46,884 nucleotides of DNA. Origin: Myxococcus virescens (GTDB lineage Bacteria; Myxococcota; Myxococcia; Myxococcales; Myxococcaceae). A program made the translations under genes and the position numbers. The DNA lies in contig NZ_FNAJ01000030.1 of assembly GCF_900101905.1 (NCBI RefSeq), positions 1-46,884 of the forward strand, read 5' to 3'. This document shows, piece by piece, positions 8,711-17,860 of the stretch. Position 1 is the stretch's first letter. Every line of letters starts with the position of its first letter. Below the pieces are notes generated by a model, which was given only the letters and a program-made list of their open reading frames with translations, made no database searches and was not told the origin of the DNA.

Positions 8711-9310
8711 TCATGGCGACACCTCGTCTGCGGAGGCTTGCCGCTTCTCGAACGACATGACGCGCGAGCCAGGGAAGGCAGACAGGACGCGTACCAGCGT
8801 GGCGGCATGCTCGGGGGTGAGCTCCTTTCGGGCCTGGCCGGTGTAGTCGGGGACGAGCCACACTTCGCCGTAGGTCTCGGAGCGGAAGCACACCTCGGCG
8901 TTGAGGGCCTTGAAGCTGGCGATGTCCTCGTCGGTGAGGCCGCGCAGGGCCTCCGCGTCCAGCTCCTTCACATCGGGAGACGGAGCTGGCGGCGCGGGCT
9001 TGGAGGCGGGCGTCGGGGCGAGCTTCTTCGAGCCTGCCTCGGGCAGTGGCTGCCCGAACAAGTCCACCGCAACCGGAGCGGACTTCGCTGGAGGCATGGG
9101 GGCGGGCGGCGCGGCTACGTCACGATGAGGCCGTGCCTGCCGATTCACCTTCAGCCACTCGGTGCAGGTGCCCACGCCAGGCAAGGTGCAGCCACCGCCA
9201 GGCCGGTAGTGCAGGCAGTGCTTGCCCTCGCCGCGGACGTAGGCCTCGCACGTCACGCCGGACGGACGTTGCTGCGCGGGGGTTGGCTGGAGGAGGTGTG
9301 TAAGGGCCAT
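8711..9310 (-). CDS. Hypothetical protein with Cys-rich N-terminus
   Basis: 199 residues, family not recognised. Four Cys near the N-terminus (VTCEAY, KHCLHY, GGCTLPG, GTCTEWLK) could bind zinc. A Pro/Ala-rich linker follows, then a C-terminal part with LTDEDIASFKALNAEVCFRS and VWLVPDYTG. It is the first gene of the minus-strand operon facing away from the 9.3-10.8 kb control region, so it is probably an early gene in replication or recombination. Its stop overlaps a possible start of the nuclease gene. Confidence 0.65.
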   Translation of the reverse strand: MALTHLLQPTPAQQRPSGVTCEAYVRGEGKHCLHYRPGGGCTLPGVGTCTEWLKVNRQARPHRDVAAPPAPMPPAKSAPVAVDLFGQPLPEAGSKKLAPTPASKPAPPAPSPDVKELDAEALRGLTDEDIASFKALNAEVCFRSETYGEVWLVPDYTGQARKELTPEHAATLVRVLSAFPGSRVMSFEKRQASADEVSP

Positions 9311-9346
9311 GCGCGGAAGTCGGCGGCGCGTGTTTGCCGATACATC

Positions 9347-9425
9347 CTAAAAGCACCCCATCTCTTCGATTTGGGACAAGAAATCTTTTTGCCCGATTTC
9401 TTTTTTGATTTTCCGAGGGCGAGTG
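9347..9425 (-). repeat. FLSQI module, copy B (inverted copy of 11614-11692)
   Basis: A/T-rich segment encoding (minus strand) RVTRPRKIKKEIGQ, then KDFLSQIEEMGCF and a stop. It closely matches the 3' part of the plus-strand sigma-like gene (RKMKKKIPEKEFLSQIGGWGCF), both in DNA and in frame. It lies 37 bp before the start of the Cys-rich protein gene. It is probably a relic of a second sigma-like gene or a conserved leader. A stem AAGAAATC/GATTTCTT is also visible in it. Confidence 0.55.
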
Positions 9426-9487
9426 ACACGCGGCCATAAGGCAGAACAAAGGCCTCCGGCGCGATTTCGGGGACATGCCGTCACCGG

Positions 9488-9785
9488 GTGGCAGAGAGGT
9501 GGCAGCCGGTGGCAGGCACTTTTTGAAAGACTGCCACGAAATTCCCCAGTGAAATCAACGGAGTGGCAGTGGTGGCAATGGTGGCAGTGTTTTTTTGGGT
9601 AATACACCCTAGGGGAAGTGAAACTTCGGCCCCCTATTGAATAGTGCCATTCAAATATGCGCGCGCGTCACGTAGGGGTACCTGAAAAAAGACTGCCACC
9701 ACTGCCACCAAGAGATAAGTTCTTGAAAAGAAAGAAGAAAAAGGTGGCAGGTGGTACTGCCACCCCTCTGCCACCCCTGCCACCT
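9488..9785. repeat. GTGGCA/TGCCAC box array in A/T-rich DNA, candidate replication origin
   Basis: Thirteen copies of the hexamer within about 300 bp. Seven are on the plus strand (near 9488, 9499, 9509, 9563, 9572, 9581, 9744) and six inverted (near 9532, 9693, 9703, 9758, 9769, 9778). Between them lie A/T-rich runs unusual for this genome. The array sits between the divergent nuclease and replication operons. It resembles iteron-type origins or a large operator (inference). Confidence 0.6.
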
Positions 9786-9789
9786 CTGA

Positions 9790-10857
9790 AACTTTGAGTA
9801 AAAGTACTGCTGCGGAATGTGAAGTGCCTTGGCCGGACTGACGAATCGCGGGAGTGAGTGAGGGGGATTGAGACGATTCGCGGGAGTGGCGTGGCCTGGG
9901 GATGGCCTTAGAACGGCCGGAAACGGCCTCCAGGCACGAGAAAGGGGCAGGGGGCGCCCTTCCCCTGGGAAGAGGGCTCTCGGCGTTTCCTGGGGCTTGC
10001 TAGGCCGTCATCCACCTGTGAGGGCCGACGGAAGCGCCGCACCCCTTCGCGGTGGGTGTGATTGAGCTGTGAGAGGATTGTGTTTCACGGAGTGCGCGTC
10101 CTGAGTCATGGACGGCGCGTCTCTGCCTGCGTGGATGGCGGATGGAGCCGTTGGAACTTCTCCCTCCCGTGTAGAGGGCGCCCTGGGCGGTGTCGCCTCG
10201 GCATGAAAGTCGCAAACGGCGCTCGCATGTCCCCGACGCTGAAGCAGCCGACTTTTTCGCGTGACAGCGCCTTCGCCCGAGAATCGGGGTGTGTCGGCAT
10301 GGCGTCTAATTCGCGTTTGACTGTGTATGCCAATGCTCGAAGGCTGCGTGGTGCAGGTGAGCTGCATCCCGTGGAAGGGACGTGTGAATGCCCCCGGTAT
10401 GGCGACGCCGGTACTGCGTTTGTGCGCGTTGTCGGGCTTGTCGCGCTCAGGTTTCGACGTCTCGTCCGTAGTGGGCGGGCATGTATCAACGCGGTGGTAT
10501 TGAGGGTTGTGGAGAAGGCGCCGTGAATTCTGGATTCAGCGAGATGTGCGGAGCAATCGCGGCCGGCCTGGTGCTGTCGGTGGGGTTGGGTGTCCAAGTC
10601 GTCGCCCGGCTTCATGCCGACGCGTGGGGGCTGCCTTGTCCTGCTCCTATTGCCCCTGCGGTCGCCCCGATAGTCTCAATATGGCTCGCTCGTTGCTGTC
10701 GCGGAGCCACTGGCCGCTGATTTGGGCCTGTGCCGCGTCTGGCCGAATCCCGACTGAGTCCCCACAGCGTCCTGGCGCTCCCACGAATACGGGAGCTGCT
10801 GGACGCTGACGTCGCTTCTCCTGTGGGACTCACCATGCTTCCCCATTCCGCTGGCCC
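9790..10857. other. Gene-free control region
   Basis: No frame gives a convincing protein; the open frames are Arg/Ser/Gly-rich and disagree with each other. The region separates two divergent operons and follows the GTGGCA array. CGCATGTCCCCG occurs at 10224 and again near 11754 before the first small plus-strand gene. It probably holds promoters of the replication arm, but none could be assigned. Confidence 0.45.
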
Positions 10858-11739
10858 TTGCTGAGCGCTGGGCTGGGACGATGTGCGCCTGTGCGTAGAT
10901 GCTGGAACAGACTTCACGAGGACCTCGGCGTGTCCATTCGGACGGCCGAGGCGCGGCGCGCCTATCGTGTGCTGTGGCGCAACTGGGAGGCGCTCTCTGG
11001 CTTCGAGGAGCCGGAGTCCCTTGTTACATTTCTCACTGCGCGCGAGGGTGAGTCTCACGTCAAGGATGGCTTACTCGCGGGCCTCGTCATGCTGGTGCAG
11101 ATGGGCGCCGCGGCTAACGCCTTCGTGGCGTTGCTGTGGCTGGGCCTCTGGCCGGGGCTGGACAGCGTGTATCGCCGATGTCTCAGGCGAATGGAGAGTG
11201 CGCCTGAAGAGGTGGTCTCCTCGATTGCGGCGTCCTTCATGGGGCTCGTGGCGCGCGTCAACTTGTCCCGCGTCCACCGGGTGGCAGCAGCACTCGTGCT
11301 GGGTACGGAGCGCGATGTCCTCAAGGGCTGGCACAAGGAGTTGCAGGCGCAACGCCAACGCGTGCGCCTTGGGACACTGGCCCAAGCAGACGCCGCAGTG
11401 CCCTCGGGGCCGTGGCACGCCCCATTCATGCCTCGGGCCCGCTCCTTCAACGCCGAGGTGGAAGAGCTGCGCGCACGGCTCCTCCCGTTGACGGGCGAGG
11501 ACACCGACCTGGTGGTGTCCGTCCTTCTTCGCGAGGAGGACTACGCCGAGGCCGGAGCGAGCTTCGGGCTTGCGCCTGCGGCGGCGCGCAAGCGTGTCCA
11601 GCGGGCCCTGGCGCGCCTGCGGAAAATGAAGAAAAAAATCCCCGAAAAAGAATTCCTGTCCCAAATCGGCGGGTGGGGGTGCTTTTTAGAGTTTGTGGAT
11701 TCTGAAACAGCCCAGAGGGCAGCGAGTGAGGGCGGCTGA
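10858..11739 (+). CDS. Sigma-70-like protein, first gene of the replication arm
   Basis: Up to 293 residues, start uncertain (TTG 10858 or GTG 10888; no clear ribosome site). The middle part (FVALLWLGLWPGLDSVYRR, then EEVVSSIAASFMGLVARVN) resembles sigma region 2. The C-terminal part (DTDLVVSVLLREEDYAEAGA, then SFGLAPAAARKRVQRALARL) is a plausible region 4 HTH. The tail KKKIPEKEFLSQIGGWGCF is A/T-rich and duplicated on the opposite strand at 9347. It could recognise phage promoters. It is the second sigma-like protein of the element besides 5603-6412, with little direct similarity. Confidence 0.55.
   Translation: MLSAGLGRCAPVRRCWNRLHEDLGVSIRTAEARRAYRVLWRNWEALSGFEEPESLVTFLTAREGESHVKDGLLAGLVMLVQMGAAANAFVALLWLGLWPGLDSVYRRCLRRMESAPEEVVSSIAASFMGLVARVNLSRVHRVAAALVLGTERDVLKGWHKELQAQRQRVRLGTLAQADAAVPSGPWHAPFMPRARSFNAEVEELRARLLPLTGEDTDLVVSVLLREEDYAEAGASFGLAPAAARKRVQRALARLRKMKKKIPEKEFLSQIGGWGCFLEFVDSETAQRAASEGG
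11614..11692 (+). repeat. FLSQI module, copy A
   Basis: The 3' part of the sigma-like gene encoding LRKMKKKIPEKEFLSQIGG and WGCF. Compared with copy B the frame is kept and FLSQI and GCF are identical, with several third-base changes. That suggests the peptide itself was under selection, or that both are gene 3' ends. Copy B ends with a stop right after GCF, whereas here the frame runs 18 codons further. Confidence 0.55.
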
Positions 11740-11894
11740 CGGGGGACGCGAATCGCATGTCCCCGCCGCGCGCCGCCTGGCTTTGAGGGAGTAACGGGGC
11801 CGCCTCGCGCCCCAATCCAATCCTGCTTCGAGACACCCTGCCCGCCTCGGCGGACAGCAACGCACCTGTATTGCCTACCACTTGGAAGGACTGA

Positions 11895-12233
11895 ATGAAG
11901 ACAGCCGCGCGAAACAACTTCGAGCACGATGAAACACACGTGCGCTTCTTCGCTCGCATCGACGGACACCGCCACCACGTGGTGAGCCGGGGCGACTCAA
12001 GGCCAGAAGCGGAGGAGCGCCGCGCGTGCCTCTGCTGCGAGTGCGCTGGGGCGCAGGCCAATGACTACGTCCGCATGCCGGGCCTCTTCCGCCGCTGGGA
12101 GTTTCAGCATGTGGTGGACGCCGAGGCGGACTTCAACATCGAGGCGGCTGGCTCCACCGAGGACGGCACCGAGTTGTTCTCGGTGTACCGGCGCGAGCGC
12201 CCCACCCATACCCATTGCCAGAAGGAGGAGTGA
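11895..12233 (+). CDS. Hypothetical small protein with CxxC
   Basis: 112 residues, family not recognised. Features are a His-rich N-terminus (EHDETHVRFFARIDGHRHHV), a RACLCCEC cluster in the middle, an acidic segment and a hydrophilic C-terminus ending HTHCQKEE. The cluster may bind a metal ion. The start is supported by TTGGAAGGA. The stop lies 5 bp before the SSB-like start, so the two are in one operon. Confidence 0.6.
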   Translation: MKTAARNNFEHDETHVRFFARIDGHRHHVVSRGDSRPEAEERRACLCCECAGAQANDYVRMPGLFRRWEFQHVVDAEADFNIEAAGSTEDGTELFSVYRRERPTHTHCQKEE

Positions 12234-12238
12234 AGCAC

Positions 12239-12973
12239 ATGGCCAACATGTGGGAGCAGACGGCCGCGATGGCCAAGCAGCATGAGCAGCAGGGCGGCGC
12301 CTGGCTGAAGCTGGCGAATGACGGTGACACCGCCGTCGTCGTCTTCCTCGGGGAGCCGCACCCGCGCGAGGTGGTTTTCGTCGACAACAAGTTCGTCCCC
12401 TTCGACGAGACGCTGAAGGCCCAGGGGCAAAAGCCCTCGCTGCGCGTGGCCCTCAACGTCGCCGTCTACGAGACGCGCGAGGTGAAGGTGATGGAGCAGG
12501 CCGTCACCTTCTTCAACACGCTGATGGAGCTCCGGGCGAAGTACGGGCTGGAGAAGTGGGCCTTCGAGGTGAAGCGGAGGGGCGCGGCCAAGGACACGAA
12601 GACGACGTACTCCATCCTCCCGGACCGGCAGCTCACCACAGAGGAGATGGCGGCCTTCCAGTCGTTGCAGCAGCACGACTTGCCGAAGCTGTACGCGGCG
12701 GAGGCGGCTGGCGCGGCGAGTGGCGCGTCGCCCGCGAGCGCTCCCAGTGCGAAGGCGAGTGAGCCCATCGACGTGAAGCTCGCGCAGGCCATGGCCACCG
12801 CGCTGAAGGCGCTGCCGCGCGAGGCGGTGGACCGCTTCCTCCAGAAGTTCGCCGTCCAGCGCATCCGGGACATCCCGGCGTCGAAGGGCGAGCTGGCGCG
12901 CGCCTTCGTCGACTCCCTCGTCGCCGAATACTCCGCGGAGAGTGTCGCGGACGTGGACCCCTTCGGGCCGTGA
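12239..12973 (+). CDS. Phage single-stranded-DNA-binding protein-like
   Basis: 244 residues. The N-terminal 130 residues look like the OB-fold ssDNA-binding domain of phage SSBs: LKLANDGDTAVVVFLGEP, an ALNVAVYETREVKVMEQ strand set and KYGLEKWAFEVKRRGAAKDT. A Pro/Ala/Ser linker and a helical part follow, and the last residues are VADVDPFGP. The DPFGP tip resembles the acidic C-terminal tails by which SSBs recruit partners. The start is preceded by GAAGGAGG. The next genes are a helicase and a primase, consistent with a replication role. Confidence 0.7.
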   Translation: MANMWEQTAAMAKQHEQQGGAWLKLANDGDTAVVVFLGEPHPREVVFVDNKFVPFDETLKAQGQKPSLRVALNVAVYETREVKVMEQAVTFFNTLMELRAKYGLEKWAFEVKRRGAAKDTKTTYSILPDRQLTTEEMAAFQSLQQHDLPKLYAAEAAGAASGASPASAPSAKASEPIDVKLAQAMATALKALPREAVDRFLQKFAVQRIRDIPASKGELARAFVDSLVAEYSAESVADVDPFGP

Positions 12974-13060
12974 GCACGCCCCGCTGAAGCTAGTTGCCGT
13001 AGCCCTGCGCGAAGGGGGCCTGTTGCGAGCCCCCGACGCGCTTCTCTGAGGAAGACAAGA

Positions 13061-14578
13061 ATGGTGGAAGACTTCTCCGAAATGCGCGGGGACGGGGGAC
13101 GTGTTGTCTCTCGCACCCAGGACTCCAGCGTGGGGGCCGCGCCGTCGGCGCCTGCGCGCAACGCGGGCACGGCCACGGGCTTGCGGCCTCTGCGGGTGCG
13201 AGTGGACTCCGGTTTGAGCCTCTCCGCGAGTGAGGTACCGCCGAAGGTGCTGGAGGGCCTGCTGAGTGCGCTCAGCCTGCCCAACCCTGCGTACTGGAAG
13301 CTGGTGCGGCTGAAGAAGCGCCCTGGAGATGAGCCCCAGTCGCTGTACTTCCTCAAGCAGTTGGGCCGGGAGATTCGGCTGCCGCGCGGAGCGATTCACG
13401 TCTTGCGCAAAGTCACGCAGGAGGCCGGACTCGCCCTTGCCTTCGAGGACGTGCGCGCGCTGCCGGTGGAGCGCCTGCCGTCGATGCCCACGGTGCCGTT
13501 GCGCGATTATCAGGCCGATGCTGTCGAGCGGCTGGTGAAGGCCACGCAGGGGACAGCAGTCCTGCCGTGCGGCGCTGGGAAGAGCGTCCTGGCGGTAGGT
13601 GCCATGGCGCGGCTCCGCACGCCGACACTCGTCCTCGTGCACACAGTGGACCTGGCCGAGCAGTGGCGTGAGCACATTCGCGCGCACCTGGGCCTGGAGG
13701 CGGGCCTCGTGGGCGCCGGGGAAGAGGCGGTGCGGGCCGTCACTGTGGCCGTCGTCCAATCCATCACCCGGTGGAAGGACGCGAAGCTCGACGCCTTCCT
13801 CAGCCGCTTCGGCTTGCTCGTCCTCGACGAGGCCCACCACATTGCCGCCAGCGCCTTTCATCGAATCGTGGACCGTTGCCCGGCGCGCTACCGACTGGGC
13901 CTGACGGCGACTCCCGAGCGGGAGGACGGGCTGACACCCCTATTGCGCTTCTTCCTGGGGGCACCTCTGGCCGTGGTGAAGCACGGGGACCTTGTCGCGC
14001 GCGGGGTGCTGGTGGTTCCGGAAGTGCGCGTTGTGGAGACGGCCTTCGAGTACCCCTACGTCGGCTCCGCGGACTACGCGCCCATGCTGGGGGCGCTGGT
14101 GGAGGACAAGGCTCGCAATGACCTCGTCCTTGGCGCCGTTGCCCGCGAAGCATGGGCAGGCCACCTGTGCCTCGTCCTCACGGGACGGGTGGACCATTGC
14201 GAACTGCTAGCCCAGCGGCTGTCGGCCACGGGTATTCCCGCCGCAGCGCTGACGAGCGCGGTGCCGCGCGAGGAGCGCAAGGCCCTCCTGGACAAGGCCC
14301 GCGCCGGGCGCGTCCGCGTCCTCGTGGCCACCAGCTTGGCGGATGAGGGGTTGGACTTGCCGCGCCTCTCGCGCGTCTTCGTGACGTACCCCGGCCGCGC
14401 CAAGGGACGCACAGTCCAGCGCCTCGGACGCCTGATGCGTCCTCATCCGGAGAAGAAGAGCGCTGTCCTCATCGACTTCCTCGACAGGAAGGTGCCGCTC
14501 TTGCGGCGCCACCACGTGAAGCGCCGCGAGCAGTACGCCACGGTACTGGGAGTGGCTAGCGCAGCCAACGCACATTGA
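13061..14578 (+). CDS. Superfamily 2 DNA helicase (XPB/RAD25-like)
   Basis: 505 residues. Helicase motifs are complete: Q-type PLRDYQADAVERL, Walker A LPCGAGKSVLAV, DEAH box LLVLDEAHHIAA, motif III LGLTATPERED, motif V VATSLADEGLDLP and motif VI QRLGRLMRPHP. About 140 residues precede the core and may correspond to the damage-recognition-like domain of XPB-type enzymes. It probably opens DNA during replication or recombination of the element. It lies between the SSB-like and primase genes, 26 bp from the latter. Confidence 0.88.
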   Translation: MVEDFSEMRGDGGRVVSRTQDSSVGAAPSAPARNAGTATGLRPLRVRVDSGLSLSASEVPPKVLEGLLSALSLPNPAYWKLVRLKKRPGDEPQSLYFLKQLGREIRLPRGAIHVLRKVTQEAGLALAFEDVRALPVERLPSMPTVPLRDYQADAVERLVKATQGTAVLPCGAGKSVLAVGAMARLRTPTLVLVHTVDLAEQWREHIRAHLGLEAGLVGAGEEAVRAVTVAVVQSITRWKDAKLDAFLSRFGLLVLDEAHHIAASAFHRIVDRCPARYRLGLTATPEREDGLTPLLRFFLGAPLAVVKHGDLVARGVLVVPEVRVVETAFEYPYVGSADYAPMLGALVEDKARNDLVLGAVAREAWAGHLCLVLTGRVDHCELLAQRLSATGIPAAALTSAVPREERKALLDKARAGRVRVLVATSLADEGLDLPRLSRVFVTYPGRAKGRTVQRLGRLMRPHPEKKSAVLIDFLDRKVPLLRRHHVKRREQYATVLGVASAANAH

Positions 14579-14604
14579 TCCGCTTCAGAGAGTGAACACC
14601 TTCG

Positions 14605-17600
14605 ATGACGACACCTTCTGACACCACTCCAATCACTCCCAACCCCGACGCCATCCGCGCCACGCGGCAGTGGCTCGCGCACGCACCACACGGCGTCAGC
14701 GAAGTCCGTGTCATCCGCCCAGGTGGTGGTGGCATCGTCGGCCTGGGCTTCTTCGACGACGAGGAGTCCTTCGTCGCGGCCTGCGTCGAGGCCAACGCCG
14801 CCGGCAACGTGTACGTGGGCATACAGCCGCGCCCTCGGCGCCTGCTGGAGCTGGCCCCCAACGTCCTGCGCCCGTTGCGAAGTGGGGCGGGCAGCAAGGA
14901 CATCGAGGTGGTGACGGCCACGGTGGTGGACCTGGACCCGGTGCGCCCCAAGGACACTGCCAGCACCGAGGACGAGCTCTCACTGACGCTCCAGGCGGCG
15001 GAAGCCGCCGCGGCCTGGTGTGAGGCGCAGGGGCTTGTCCGGCCGCGGCTGATGATGAGCGGCAACGGGGCGCAGCTCTGGTTCGCCCTGCCGCCGCAGT
15101 CTCTGGAGGGCGAGAGCCACGAGCGAGTGCAGGCGGGGCTGAAGTCCTTCGAGGCCGAGTTCCGTGCCCGCTTCGCCTCCGAGCGCGTGCGCGTGGACTC
15201 CATCCACGACGTGGCCCGCATCATCAAGGTGGCGGGCACTGTCGCCCGGAAGGGAGCTGGGACTGCGGAGCGGCCCCACCGAGCAGCTCGGGCGCTGGCC
15301 GGCTTCGAGCGCGTGGAAGACGCAGGACTCCTGGAGCGCCTGCTGAAAGCGCCGGTGCAGCCGCCGGTGGCGAACCTGGCGCGTCCGGCTCAGGTGGCGC
15401 TGCCGCTGGCGGCCTCCACCTCGGCGCCGCAGGGGATGGTGAAGGCCCGCCGGACGGAGACGGGGGAATACGACTGGGCGCAGCCGGTGGAGATGTGCGG
15501 CCCGGTGCTGCGCTTGTGGCAGGAGGGGGCGGAGGACCGGAGCGTCGCCATCTTCAACATGGTGCGCTTCTTCGCGCACAAGCAGCTCGGCCTCGATGAA
15601 ATCACCGAGCTTGTCCTCGAGTACGACAGGCGCGGCCTGGGGAAGTTGAAGGGCCGGGACGGAGTCGGCTACATCCGCAAGGCCTACGAGAAGGTGATGG
15701 CCACCGCCCGCGAGGATGGCGGCGTGGCGCCGCCCTGCCACTCCCTCCAGGGCATGGGCTACTGCCGCGTCAACCGCGAGCCGGACGTGCGCTGCGAACT
15801 CTACGAAGTCGTCTTCGACATCGAGGCGGCTGTGGATCGCCTGGCCACGGTACCGGCCCAGGACGTGGAGTACCGCCTCAAGCCGATTCTGGAGGCCATC
15901 GCCCACCGTCCTCCGTCCGCGCAGGAGAAGTACCTGGGCCTGCTGGAGGTGCGCACGGGCTTGCCCGCGCAGAAGCTGCGGCTGTCCATGGCCCGCGCCG
16001 TGCGCACTTCAGCAGCGGCAGAGGGCGCAGAGGGAGCGGACTCCAAGGGAGGCGGAAAGGGCAGCAGCGGCGACGACACCATCGACGGCGAGGTGTACGA
16101 GGACGCGTACTGCTACTACACGGTGACGCAGCGGGGAGATGCGAAGGCGATTTCCTCCTTCACCTTCACCCCACGGGCCCTCGTAGAGACTGAGGAGGGG
16201 GAGGTATTCCTCGGAGACGTCCGCACGGACAAGGGCACCAGCGTGGAAGGGGCGCGGCTGCCGAGGCGTGCCTTCAACTCGCGCAAGGAGCTGCTGCACC
16301 ACCTGCCCTCCATCCACACGCAGTGGACGGGGACAGACAACAACGTGCAGGGCCTGCTACGCGTGGTGGCGCGGCGTGCGGTGCCGCGACTGCCGGGCAC
16401 CAGCGTCCTGGGGGACTTCAAACAGGGGGCGCACCACGTGTGGGTGGCACCCGGATGCACCATTGGGAAGGAGGGTTTCCTCTCTCCGTCGCCCGTGGCG
16501 TACCTGCCCAATGGGGCGTCACTCGAGTCGCGCGTCCGCTACGAGGCCACGGACGACGACAGCTTCCACGACGTGGCGCGCACGGTTTTCGAGTACCTGC
16601 CGCGAATCAACACGCCGCAGGTGGTGCTGCCCATGCTGGGCTGGTTTTTCGCCACGCCGCTGAAGCCACGCCTCTTGGAGAAGGTGGGCTCCTTCCCCAT
16701 TCTCTTCTCGTACGGGACGCAAGGCAGCGGCAAGTCCAGCACCTGCACGGAAGTCTTCTGGCCGCTGGCCGGCGTACCGGCCTCGGACGCCTACAGCGTG
16801 ACGGAGACGGAATTCGCCCTCGTGAAGCTGCTGTCCTCGACGCGCTCCGTGCCGGTGGTGCTGGACGAGTACAAGCCCCATGACATGCCGCCGCCGCGCC
16901 TCCACCTGGTGCACCGCTACATGCGGCGCCTCTACCGCGGAGAGACGGAGGAGCGGGGCCGGCCGGACTTGACGGTGTCCACATACCGCCTGCAGGCCCC
17001 GCTGTGTGTCTGCGGAGAGACGCGGCCCACGGAGGCGGCCCTCGTGGAGCGCATTCTCCCCGTCAGCCCGGAGAAGGCGACGGTGCAGCAGCCGGCATAC
17101 CGGGCGGCCTTCCGTGAGGTGACGTCTGTCCGCCTGGCCCTCTTCGCCCCTCGCTACATTCAATTCTGCCTGGGGCGGGACTTCGACGCGGACTACCGCC
17201 TGGCCCGCACCGTCGCGGACGACTTCATGAAGGGGCGGCAGGTGCCTCCGCGCGTCGCCGACAACGTGACGGCCATGCTGCTGGGCATTCACCTCTTCGA
17301 GCAGTTCGCCGAGGAGTGCGGCTACCCGTTGCCCGCCGACTTGGGCGCCCGTGAGGCCGTGGACGCCGTGTTGAAGGACGTCCTTGAGGAAGAGGAGGGC
17401 GTGCGAAACGCCCTCGACGTCTTCATCCAGAAGCTGTCCGTCATGGCGATTCAGGGCGAGCTGAAGCACCGCGTGCATTACGCCTTCGTCGAGGGGCGAC
17501 TGTGCGTCCACCTGGAGTCCGCCTACGACGCCTTCCGGATGTACTGCAAGCGCACCGACTACCGGGGAGAGTTGGTGGACACGAAGGCGCTGCGACGCCT

Positions 17601-17811
17601 CATTCACGAAAACCACCGCGCCGGAGGGTACGTCGTTTCCCCCAGCGAGCGCGTCTGCTTCGCCGGCAAGTCCCTGCGCAGGTGCGCCCTGGTGATTGAC
17701 GTCGCGAAGGTGCCCTTCATCTCCGCGGACGACTTCTCGCACGTCGAGGAGGCAAGCCGTGGGTGGCGCGGCCATGGCTACAGCTACGCGGAGGAAGGGC
17801 GTCCTGAGTGA
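14605..17811 (+). CDS. Primase-helicase fusion (AEP primase plus P-loop helicase)
   Basis: 1068 residues. The N-terminal part shows archaeo-eukaryotic primase features: VVDLDPVRP (catalytic Asp pair, about residue 110), MSGNGAQLWFALP and HDVARIIKVAGTVARKG. A CHSLQGMGYCRVN..RC cluster near 375 may bind zinc. The C-terminal half has Walker A FSYGTQGSGKSST (about 705) and Walker B VPVVLDEYKPHD, giving a replicative helicase domain. The likely role is primer synthesis and fork unwinding for the element. It is the largest gene of the replication arm and the best evidence for autonomous replication. Confidence 0.8.
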   Translation: MTTPSDTTPITPNPDAIRATRQWLAHAPHGVSEVRVIRPGGGGIVGLGFFDDEESFVAACVEANAAGNVYVGIQPRPRRLLELAPNVLRPLRSGAGSKDIEVVTATVVDLDPVRPKDTASTEDELSLTLQAAEAAAAWCEAQGLVRPRLMMSGNGAQLWFALPPQSLEGESHERVQAGLKSFEAEFRARFASERVRVDSIHDVARIIKVAGTVARKGAGTAERPHRAARALAGFERVEDAGLLERLLKAPVQPPVANLARPAQVALPLAASTSAPQGMVKARRTETGEYDWAQPVEMCGPVLRLWQEGAEDRSVAIFNMVRFFAHKQLGLDEITELVLEYDRRGLGKLKGRDGVGYIRKAYEKVMATAREDGGVAPPCHSLQGMGYCRVNREPDVRCELYEVVFDIEAAVDRLATVPAQDVEYRLKPILEAIAHRPPSAQEKYLGLLEVRTGLPAQKLRLSMARAVRTSAAAEGAEGADSKGGGKGSSGDDTIDGEVYEDAYCYYTVTQRGDAKAISSFTFTPRALVETEEGEVFLGDVRTDKGTSVEGARLPRRAFNSRKELLHHLPSIHTQWTGTDNNVQGLLRVVARRAVPRLPGTSVLGDFKQGAHHVWVAPGCTIGKEGFLSPSPVAYLPNGASLESRVRYEATDDDSFHDVARTVFEYLPRINTPQVVLPMLGWFFATPLKPRLLEKVGSFPILFSYGTQGSGKSSTCTEVFWPLAGVPASDAYSVTETEFALVKLLSSTRSVPVVLDEYKPHDMPPPRLHLVHRYMRRLYRGETEERGRPDLTVSTYRLQAPLCVCGETRPTEAALVERILPVSPEKATVQQPAYRAAFREVTSVRLALFAPRYIQFCLGRDFDADYRLARTVADDFMKGRQVPPRVADNVTAMLLGIHLFEQFAEECGYPLPADLGAREAVDAVLKDVLEEEEGVRNALDVFIQKLSVMAIQGELKHRVHYAFVEGRLCVHLESAYDAFRMYCKRTDYRGELVDTKALRRLIHENHRAGGYVVSPSERVCFAGKSLRRCALVIDVAKVPFISADDFSHVEEASRGWRGHGYSYAEEGRPE

Positions 17812-17860
17812 GTGGTGACAAGCAGGCGTTTGGGTGGAGACCCATTCTTGAGGTGGAGTC

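Noticed and set aside
10062..10526. Possible gene in the control region
   Set aside because: No ribosome site, Arg/Gly/Val-rich, and an equally long frame exists on the other strand.
12104..13861. 585-codon minus-strand frame
   Set aside because: Antisense to the SSB-like and helicase genes; no family-like segment.
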